Made by a program: the position numbers and the translations under genes. Below are positions 1 to 43,800 of a stretch of 64,000 nt of DNA, piece by piece; positions within the stretch are counted from its first letter, which is position 1; every line of letters starts with the position of its first letter. The notes below the pieces were generated by a model that searched no databases, was not told the origin of the DNA, and was given only the letters and a program-made list of their open reading frames with translations. The stretch is from Euglena gracilis (lineage: Eukaryota; Euglenida; Euglenophyceae; Euglenales), in NCBI GenBank assembly GCA_039621445.1, contig CP154957.1, positions 33,002,399 through 33,066,398 on the forward strand, in the 5' to 3' direction.

Positions 1-455
1 GCGTGCCGACCCCCCAAGGCTTTGCGAACCCCCCCGGGGGGGGGGCGGCTGCAGCCAGCCCCGATTTGGGCCCAGCCCAGCCACAGCAGCACCCCCCCCC
101 CCGGGGGGGGGTGATGCTAGCCCAGCCAGCCAGCCCATTTTGGGGGGTCCAGCCCAAAAATTTTCGGCGCAAAGCGCCGAATTTTTTTGAAAACTGCGCT
201 AAAAGCGGCCAAAACTGGGGTTTGGGGGGCGTTTGGGGCATTTTTTGGGGGGTTTCAGATGCATCATTTTTTTCAAAACTGTGTGCTGCAGGTCATTTTT
301 TGGCATTTTTCCGATTTCAGTCCAGCTCGCCCCGGTTCGGGTCCAGCCGGGGTCCAGCCCCCCCCCTGGGGGGGGGGGCGGGCTGGCCAGCCCAAATTTC
401 TAGCCAGCCCAAATTTCTAGCCCTAGCCCAGCAACCCCCCCGGGGTCCTTAAAGA
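1..455 (+). repeat. Dispersed ~450-bp repeat, copy 1
   Basis: C/G tracts alternate with 'CCAGCCCAGCC' text and a GC palindrome around TTTTCGGCGCAAAGCGCCG. The same block recurs in reverse complement at about 60,085-60,560, including the flanking 'AGAGATGTATG' text just outside it, so this is a dispersed repeat rather than a gene. Both copies begin or end in long C or G runs. The open frames across it are low-complexity and are not treated as coding. Confidence 0.8.
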
Positions 456-626
456 GATGTATGATTTGGACCCTGCTTTTGTAGTGGACATCACACACAT
501 TTTCCTATAGCGTTCCAGCGCCCAGTCAGTTTCCGGTCCCCTCAACCTCCCTTCCTCCACCTAAACGGCAGCCAAGCGCAAATGGCAGCCGAGGTTTAAG
601 GCTGTGTTTATAGCAACATGGCTTTG

Positions 627-720
627 GTCAAAGTCTGTGTTTCTAAACACAGACTTTGACGTGCCGAAGTCCGTGTTTAGAAACACAGACTTTGACCTAA
701 GTCTGTGTTTCTAAACACGG
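627..720. repeat. Clustered hairpins of the GTCTGTGTTT family
   Basis: Positions 627-660 form an almost perfect palindrome (16-bp arms GTCAAAGTCTGTGTTT, 2-nt centre). Two further diverged copies of the same motif follow directly to about 720. A related perfect palindrome lies at 1645-1676. Together they bracket the tandem array at 788-1440, which suggests a mobile element with palindromic ends, though no clear terminal repeat or target duplication was found. Confidence 0.75.
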
Positions 721-787
721 ACTCCGACCAAGAAAACTGTGTTCACAGTATTACAGTATTGATACATCCCAATGATGCAGAAATAAA

Positions 788-1440
788 GGACTTTGGGGGG
801 GTCAATTTTTGGGCTTTGGCGCCTTCGGCGCCAAGAGAAAATGGCCCCTTTGAGGGGGGGGAACAAATTTGCCAAAACGGCCATTGTGAGGGAGGGGACA
901 CTTGGGGGGGGGGGGGGGGGGGGATTTTTGGGCTTTGGCGCCTTCGGCGCCAAGAGAAAATGGTCACTTTGAGGGGGGGGGGAACAAATTTGCCAAAACG
1001 GCCATTGTGAGGGAGGGGACACTTGGGGGGGGGGTCAATTTTGGGCTTTGGCGCCTTCGGCGCCAAGAGAAAATGGCCACTTTGAGGGGGGGGGAACAAA
1101 TTTGCCAAAACGGCCATTGTGAGGGAGGGGACACTTTGGGGGGGGTCAATTTTGGGGCTTTGGCGCCTTTGGCCAAGAGAAAATGGCCATTTTTGGGGGG
1201 GGGACAAATTTGCCAAAACGGCCATTGTGAGGGAGGGGACACTTTGGGGGGGACAATTTTTGGGCTTAGGCGCCAAGAGAAAAATGACCACTTTGAGGGG
1301 GGGGAACAAATTTGCAAAGACGGCAGGGAGGGGACACTTTGGGGGGGTCAATTTTTGGGCTTAGACTTATTCGGCGCCAAGAGGAAATGACCACTTTGAG
1401 GGATGGGGACAAATTGGCCAAAATTTTTGACCACTCTGAG
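788..1440. repeat. ~110-120-bp tandem array with GGCGCC palindrome
   Basis: About six degenerate copies of one unit. Each contains a G tract, 'GTCAATTTTTGGGCTTTGG', the palindrome GGCGCCTTCGGCGCC, 'AAGAGAAAATGGCCACTTTG', a second G tract and 'AACAAATTTGCCAAAACGGCC'. The last copies are shortened and the palindrome decays to GGCGCC. Long overlapping ORFs on both strands here come from the repeat and are not genes. Confidence 0.9.
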
Positions 1441-1644
1441 GGGTGCGCTGAGAGGGGTGAGGGTGTTTTTTTCTGTCCCAAGTGGCCTAGAGGTTGGCTC
1501 CCCAAAAATATCACCGTACAAGGTTAGGTAAGATAACATCTCTAGGTAACATCTCTCATGAACTTTTGGGAGCCAACCAAAGAACTCTTGGATCGTGGGT
1601 GCAGCGCCCAGAGCATTCTCATCAACGTTGCAAACTGAAGCACG

Positions 1645-1676
1645 CCTGAGTCTGCGTTTCGAAACGCAGACTCAGG
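1645..1676. repeat. Perfect 32-bp palindrome
   Basis: CCTGAGTCTGCGTTT and its exact reverse complement meet at CG with no spacer. It carries the same TCTG(T/C)GTTT core as the hairpins at 627-720 and is followed by another half-copy, consistent with the right side of one palindrome-bounded element. Confidence 0.85.
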
Positions 1677-1712
1677 TCCGAGTCTGCGTTTAAGACGCAG
1701 TTCTTGATATAG

Positions 1713-3570
1713 AGGAATTGTTTAACCGCCAAGCTCTGGGAAGCTTGCCTTTTTGAGGCAAGTTACAAACCTTGCCACAATCACATGGAATGACTTGCCT
1801 TGCTTCTGCTTCCATTGGTTTTCCAGGGGGGTGCTCTTGTAGTGGACGCTCGCTTCGCCAGAGGGGGGGTGCTCTACTATTTAGACCCTGCTCTTTTAGA
1901 GGGCATGCCCTACTATTAGGGGGGGGGTAAGATATGTCACCAAACTGGCCCCAAATGTTGCCCCCAGCTGTGTTTTTTTTTAGTGCAAGATGTTGCACCA
2001 AAATGTGGAAATAACGCCTTGATCATCATGATAAAGTTATTCACGATTACCTACGATTACCTACGATTACCTACTACGATTATTATTTTAGGGGTCCAAT
2101 ACCCCCCCCCCCCCTCAAAGTTGCCGTGGGACCCCAAAATGGCCACTATGGGGGGCCGAGAGAAGGTGGCCACTTTGAGACGGGTAACCCAAAAATTTGT
2201 CAAATTGGCCATTTTGAGGGTGGCCATTTTGAGGGGAGGGGTGAGGCTATGATTGTTCAGAATAAGAATAAGCGTCATTCAGTGTGGCTGAACTCTGTCA
2301 CCAGCTGTCAACGGTCTTTGAGAAGAGCTTTCATCGAGGTGTGCAACAGGTTCCTGGGTCTGAAATCCTCAAAATCCATTTCACAATTTCATCCCTGAGA
2401 ATTATGAACAGCCCATTCAATATTATCGGGGTAATGAAATTGTCTTGTCTGAAAATAAAAACAGATTTGGCAATTCAGTTGGCGTGTTCTACCTCAATTA
2501 ATTGAGAGCTCTTTTCAAGACTTTCAACACAGAATTAAACCGCGCTGTGTGGCATTCTTATTTTTTTAACGAACCTAAAAATGCATATGAGTTTTTCCCC
2601 GAGGAGTCAAAAAATTTCTCCTCCCCGGCAGAAAAGTGCACAGTTCCAGAAAGCTCCAGGAGGAATATCCAATTTACATTTTTTGATTTTTTTTGAATTT
2701 TTGCAGTATTCCCCCCCTGATGTGGGTCCTCAAATAGTAATTTTTGTCTGTGTACCTCGCCCACACTCTTCGGATGTGCCAGTCTCCAAGTGGTCCCACA
2801 AACACAAAAAAGTGAAATTGTGAAAGCTCCGCGGACGTCCAATTGGGACAAATTACAGAGGTGTGGTCAGAAAAGCAACCATCACAGACATGGTCACCAC
2901 ACAGCACATCCATGTGGCTTGGCCACCACACTTACAAGGAAACAAAAGCAGGCTGTACAATGGCCTGAAGTGGCCTTAGCCCACCCAAGCTTTTGTCCTC
3001 AACCCGGCGAGCGGAGGGGGCCGATAAAAGGCCTCCTTAAAACACTGAAGCTTTCTTAACGTCCATAGCACGACTTGCCCTTGATCCTCAGAACCTTGCG
3101 CTCGCAGTCTTAGTGGAGAAGAGATGACTTTCTATATATCTCTGTAAGCTTTCCTTTTCAAAAATTTTCGTCAATTTTATGAAACTCTAATTTTTCCCAT
3201 ATTTTTTTGATGATCTCCTGTTGTTTTTGGCTGCACCCTTTAAACTACAATAACACCCCCCAGCTTCTGGGCCAAGGTGACATCAAACAAAGAAAACCCT
3301 GCCCTTTACGGAGCAGGCCAAGGGTCCACCTCAAGGGTTTCCATTGGTTGGGTCGCACCAAAGACTGGCGGCATTTCATCATTGGCCACACACACCCAAA
3401 AGATAATCCGGAGGGAAATTCAATTTAAAATTAAATTAAATTTAATTTTTCCCTTCATCCGGAGGGAAACCAGTTTTTTTGGCCAGCACCCAGGGAAGAG
3501 GAACAATTTTTTTTAGCGAAGCGCACCAATGGGGAAAGTGTTCCAGCCTGCTTGTCTTCTCGCAGGAACC
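1713..3570. other. Spacer upstream of gene A
   Basis: No convincing exon. It holds a short run of 'GATTACCTAC' repeats near 2047-2080, a decayed piece of the 'GGCCACTTTGAG' repeat near 2115-2240, and AT-rich unique sequence. The region just before 3571 has a CAG at 3560-3564 that could be a splice acceptor for a 5' non-coding exon. I did not find a recognisable promoter element. Confidence 0.5.
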
Positions 3571-37726
<34,156 letters not shown>

Positions 37727-37844
37727 GTGCCCTCACTGGGACAACTCTGCGGGGCGTCGTCAGTGGCCATCTGGGTGGTGTCCCAAGTCCCCCAAATGGT
37801 GAAGAACCAGCAGCGCCGCAAGGCGGAGGACCTTAGCATCGCCC
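37727..37844 (+). CDS. PQ-loop exon A: first PQ motif
   Basis: Acceptor ACCTGATTGGCAG. Reads EVPSLGQLCGASSVAIWVVS then QVPQMVKNQQRRKAEDLS. No GT donor fits: the family expects 'LSxxFLLLW' next, which is found at 38,139 onward, so the exon should end near 37,840-37,844. Confidence 0.75.
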
Positions 37845-40800
37845 ACACCGCTCTCTGCCATTCCTTGCCTCTGTTCGTTCTGCCTGAGCACCAAAGGAGA
37901 AATTCGGAATTAATGTTTGCGCAGTGGGGCAAATTTTCTCAAGGAAAGGAAAGGAATTTGGACATAATGGTGTTCATTTGGAAATGAAATTTGATATGGC
38001 ATTGCTTCGAAAATTTTTGTCAGTTTGGCACTTTGGGTTTCACACAATTATTTTCGTGTTCGCCTCGGGTGCGTTTCCAACTCGTGCTGTCCTCTTCGGC
38101 CGACGCCAACGGCCCCGGGGCCTGGAGAGGGGTGCGGCCCGGACTTCCTGCTGCTGTGGACGCTGGGGGACGTCTGCAACCTGGCGGGCTGCTTCCTCAT
38201 CGAGGGGACCGCCACCCAGCGGGTCCTCGCCGTGTACTTCATCTTCTGCAACGTCGTCCTCCTCACCCAGTGGTGGTCTGCCCGCCCCTCTCTCGACCAG
38301 CATGGAATCCGATCGTTCAATTTTCTTTGGCATATGCCCGGAGTATTTCACCTGGGCGTCGCTTAAGTTGAAGCCGTTTAAAAACTGGTCGAAAATTGCC
38401 CAGAATCACACAAAATGCACAACACGCCCTCCAAGGTTGTCAAAAATGGCAGACACAATCCCAAAATGGGAGACTGTGCTGTGACAGCTGAGGCAATTTT
38501 TTTTTTTACATCGCAGCAGAAAACTCTTTTTGCTTTGCACCACGTCTGTCAGAAGGAAGCCCACTGTCAACATCCATTTCGCAAATGCTGTCATCCAATC
38601 ATCCAAATTGGACAAAACTGAATTTTGGTGCCCCAAAACTTTGGCAATATGCATCGCCGCAGGCAAGGGAAGTTTTTGGTTCATTTCTGTTCTCGTTGGG
38701 AGCCCCGGTCGTTCGACAAACGTGTCGCTGAATAACATGGTGTCTGCTGGGTGGCTTGCTGGTCCAAAGTCGGCCTCACCCACATTGACTAATTTTGCCG
38801 GCATCATTTTTGTGTCCGGCTGCAAAAGGCAAGGATGGAAGTGTGACGTGGCCGCTGTTAATAACACTGCCTCTGTCTTGAGCCCTGGTGCTGTTGTAGC
38901 ACGTCCTCTAATTTTTTTTCCATGTGACCCAGACACACAGTGTGTTCGGGTTATAGTCGACATACGCGCTTGTAACCCGAACCCACTGTGTGTCTGAGAT
39001 TTTATGGACTATTTTTGTCTTTATTCGCTGGTCGACATTTTTGCAGTGCAGGGTAGAGCTTGGGTTATGCTGTTTCAGCTGGGGGACCCAAGGGTCAGCC
39101 AGCAGCCTTTTTCCAGCCCACATTTTCCAGCCTCTGAGCTGGACCCCCCGGGGCGGGCACCAGACTTAGGCGGCCGGATTCGCACTTAAGCTTTTTCTTT
39201 TTATTTGCGCATTTGCGCGCATTTACGATTTTTTTGATTCTGCTTTGATTCGGCTGTGAAGGTCAGGGGGTTTGAAAACACGTCGACAAGACAGTGCAAA
39301 AAAATGAGCGAAATTCTGATTTTGGCTGGGAGACCCCGGGACTTTGGCGAAAAATGGTGTTTTTGGGGTGTCCAAAAATGGACTTTGTACGTTGAAACCC
39401 ATGGGACCTTGCCGGCCCAAAGGGAAAAAAACGCAAAAAAAGCACCTTAGGAACGGGACCTTTACTGCCCCTGTTGCTCCTTTCGGCTGTGTCACCGGGT
39501 GTGTCCGAGCTGCCGGCGGTGTGCGTCCTGGGTGTTTGCCGGACTGCGTTGCTTGCGGCACATTGGTGTGGTGTTTTTGGGCTGTTTGTTAAAGCGCGGG
39601 GAGGAGGTGCCGGGGGGTGTGGGTGTGGTGTGACCAAGCCGGCGACAAGTACACAGGGGAAGGAGGGTAAGTGTGGGGTGTTGGTCAAGGGATGCACAGG
39701 GGGGATGAAATGGGGTCCGCAGGGAATGAAGGGAATAAAGGGGAACGGGTGTCTCCCACCCGGCTTGTACCCGGGATGCGCAGAACCAGTTGTGTGGCAA
39801 AGAACCCTGCAGGAGAAGCCCAGCACTGGAAGGACAAAATTGTGTTTATGCGCGCAAATGCGCGCACCAACATGTTTATGTTGATGCGCGCAATTGCGCG
39901 CATCAACACAATTTTGTCCTTCTGGGATTGGGCTTTGGCACCCATGAACTGACGCCGTTGAAAAACTGCGTGACATAGAGGCCCTGACTGGTACGGACTG
40001 ACGGGCCATCCAGTTGGTGAGTTTGTCACACTGTTTGTCAACGGCGCAAGCTTATGGGCGCAAATGCGCGCACCAACAAAATTATGTTTTATGCGCGCAT
40101 TTGCGCAAATGCGCGCACCAACATAATTGTGTTGGTGCGCGCATTTGCGACCATAAACACAAATAAGAACGGTGTGACGGAAACACAACCGTCAAACACT
40201 GACAGCAGATGTGGTTTATTTGCGCATTTGCGCGCATCACGTTGTTTGTGGGCTCAAATGCGCAAATAAACCACATGAAGAAACTGCAGAATTTACTATG
40301 TTTATTTGCGCATTTGCGCCCACAAACAACGTGATGCGCGCAAATGCGCAAATAAACAACTAACGGAGGAGTAGAAAACGATTGCATTTGCCTCTCCTGC
40401 AACTACCCTTAGTGGCTTCTGAATGGGTTGAAAGCAAATGACCACACCGTCTCCTCCGGTATATGGTGTTATTGTGCCGTTTTTTTACCATTGACAGGTC
40501 CCACAAAAGATGGAGACACAGGATCTCCAGAAGGTGGTTGCATAGCCACCCAGTAACGGTACACGTCCACCGGCACCAATTTTTGGGTCCCAAGGGCCCT
40601 GCCGCTGACCTGCGGCCTGGGCGCCGCTGTTAAAGCCCCATCAGCTGCTGATGCTTCAGCACCCAACAGGTCAGCATCCACTTCCCTGGTGCAACGACAC
40701 CCACCACAGCGACCGCGTTATACCCCGCAACCAGGGTGTAAGACTGGGGGTATGACGTGGTGCCAGTGCATGGCAACCAGCACCCGAAGAGAGGTAGCCC

Positions 40801-43800
40801 TCAAGCACCTGTTCCTTTGGATGCAAGGAAGTGGTGAACCTTTACCCCTGCATTGGGTGCATCAAAGCGGTGGGACCCACTCCCCCCAAATTATGCACAA
40901 AAAACCGGTGTTTTTTACGTTTTTCAAGGGAAAAATGGCAAAAAACCCCGTAAAGCAGACTCCGGCCGGACACGTCCCGGGTATTTCAGGTGCCAAATTT
41001 TGTCTTCTTGTAACGCAGTCCTGTTGCACAAAAGGCGTCCAACAGTCACAGGTCGTTTGCATGTCATCAATTCATTACGTTTAACTGCCAAACGCATGAC
41101 GCCAAAACAACAGGTCGTGTGGGCCGGGTAACAGCAGTGCAAATGTACACACGTGAGACGGGCAAATTTTGGCCAGTCAAATGCCGTGTTCCAGTGAACA
41201 CTCCACACCACCTCTCACCACAAATTTCATCAGCATGTAATTGTTGCGCAAACCATTGGTGGACGTGAGGAATTGCGTTCGCCAGCTGTCACGGAGGAGG
41301 AGATGGTATCGCACAACTGATGTGCGTTGGTGCGCGCATTTGCGCAAATAAACACAACTTTGTTTATGTGCGTTAAGGCTCTCTGAAACACATCATTTTG
41401 AAGCGGTTTATTAAAAGTTTGTGCGCGCATTTGCGCAAATGCGCGCACCAACGTAATTATGTTTATTTGCGCATTTGCGCGCACCAACACCCCCATCACG
41501 TTTTTAAACCTCGTAGGGTCATGGTCCTCATTGGTGTCTTTTTACATGGAAAGTAAAAGTACATGTTGGTGGGCGCATTTGCGCAAATAAACATAAACAT
41601 GTTGGTGCGCGCATTTGCGCAAATGCGCGCACCAAAAAAAATTGTTTGTGCACGCATTTGCGCCCACCAACACGTCATTTTATCATCACCGGTTTGTGTT
41701 TTATTTGCGCAAATGCGCCCATAAACACAATTGTTTTTATTTGCGCAATTGCGCGCATAAACACACATCAGTTGCGTGACGGCTGCCTCACGTAGTCTGT
41801 GTGTCTATGGTGGTGTGATCTAATGAGGCCCCGTGTGTTCTCACCGGTGGCGGCAGTGTCCAAGCCAGTTCAGCACCGACGTCAGCACCGTTTCCAAGTG
41901 TCGTCACAAGGGGTGTGTGCCTCTCTCCCTTTTGATGTACAACAGCATCAGTCTCACCCCCAGCCCTATTAACGTCACCCGGTAAGCACCATGCACACCA
42001 GGCCACTGGGAGTTAATCCCCTCCATTAGATGGGTGTAACGGTTCTTAAATCGTGTTCTGGGTGTCAGGGTACAGGGTCCCAGGGGTTACAAAAAAAATG
42101 GTACATTTGCGCAATTGCGCGCATCCAAAGGAAAAAAGCTTAAGTGCGAATCCGGCCGCCTAAGCAGAGGGCGTCTGATTTCACCCCTGGTTCGGGGAAA
42201 CTGGGGAGGTTGATAATTGCTGTCTCGCTGGTGACGTTTTTGACGTTAAAAATGCGCCACTATGCCTGCTTTGCCCGACTCCGCAATCGAGCCAAAGTGT
42301 CATGCTCGACCTGGATGGACACGGCCACGAGACCCAATCCACAAAGGATCACGACGACGTCACTCTGCAGGCGCTCTGCGCTCACTCCGCAGGCAGTTCG
42401 GCCGCGGGGAGGCGAAGGGAAGCGGGATGTCCGCCGCCTCCCGGGCGTTCTGGCTGGCGCTGACGGGCGGGGCGGGGCTGGGCCTCGCCCGCTGCCTGCT
42501 CCTCGGTGTGTGGGCCCCCGGCCCCTGGGTTGGCGGCGGTCGGGGGGGGGGGGGGCAAGGTGCCCCAGCAGTGGCAGGTGTGGGAGGTCAGTGGCCCCTC
42601 GGTGGCGTTCAATTTTAAAACCTGTCATTGATGTTCTTTTGCGCACAAATGTCAAAAACCTTGCCCCAATCCCAAAATTTTTTTTCTCGTTCCAAAGTTT
42701 TTGCCCCTAGCCGATGTTTTTTGTCCCCCCGTCCACTCAAGTTTCCACAGTGATTTTTGATGATTTATTTTCTGTTCACCAGACCTTTTGTTTGTTCCCA
42801 TGCTGATTCTGATGGTTTTGCGCAGACTGTGAATGAAATCAGTTTGAAGAACCATGCCCCTCCCAAAACAATTCACCCCTCTAAGCTTTTCCCATGGATG
42901 GGTGGCATGTAATGCTTAAAAATTCAATTTTTTGTCCAGAGGCATTTTTTTGACAATCCTTTTGACAGTACGTCACATCCAATAATAGTTGCTGAAATTT
43001 TCCACATGTGTCAAAAGGGTGGGTCGATGACGGGTGGCATTTGGAAACAAAAATTCTCTTGGTTGTTCATTGCATAAGAAGAAGCAAAAAAATGTTCTTT
43101 GTTTTTTGTTAATTTTTGCAGTTTTCCAGCCCCCTTGAGCAATGCCATATTCACACAAAATGTTACACTAGCTGGACTGATGAGGAAGCCGCCGAAGGGG
43201 GGGTATGAATAAAAAATTTACCCATGTTTCAAGGAAGAAGTGCGAAAGAGGCCGTGCCGCACCAGAACTCCCAGGAATGACACCACGAGGCAACCCTGAC
43301 CCCCCATCCATTCAGTATCCGCTCACGCCCAGGCCTTTGCTGAAGGTTCGCAGTACCCACCCGGGTGCTGGACTGCAGCTAGTGCAATTTTGGCCAGTTG
43401 AGATCCCAGAGACCCCCCCGGGGGGGATCTGCTGGCAGGGCTAGTTAATGAAAAAAATTTTCTGTGACTGGCGCGAAGCGCGATTTTTTTTAACCCTCCC
43501 CAAAATGGCCCAAAACGCCCATTTTTTCCAGTTGGGGGGACCCCGGGACCACCCCCTCTGGGGGGGGTCTAGCTGGTCCATTTTTTTCCAGTGTCTTGCA
43601 AAATGGCTAGCCAGTGGACCCTCCCGGCCTGCTCATGCCTCTTGCCATCCAGTTTTCTCTCGACTGATGCGTTTTTTTTTGTTTTTTATTCACCTTTCAT
43701 CATCGTTTAATGTCATCATTTCGACCTTTCCGATGAGAAGTTGATCCAAAAATTCAAACCAGTGGAGGCAAAATTTGACAAAGTTTTGACAACGTTGACA

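Larger units (their letters stand above)
38273..42392 (+). other. PQ-loop intron carrying a 3.0-kb transposon
   Basis: GT-AG, phase 2. Contains unique sequence 38,300-39,070, a CCAGCC-family repeat at 39,075-39,160 and the CTTAG-family element at 39,165-42,164. Note also the palindrome CAGACACACAGTGTGTTCGG / CCGAACCCACTGTGTGTCTG around 38,930-38,998. Confidence 0.7.

Noticed and set aside
902-1390. Overlapping ORFs of up to 202 codons
   Set aside because: Same tandem unit translated repeatedly, open on both strands.
39263-40009. 248-codon minus-strand ORF in CTTAG element 1
   Set aside because: Reads through the palindromes as AHQHKHVGARICAHK and shows no domain; likely a by-product of the repeats.
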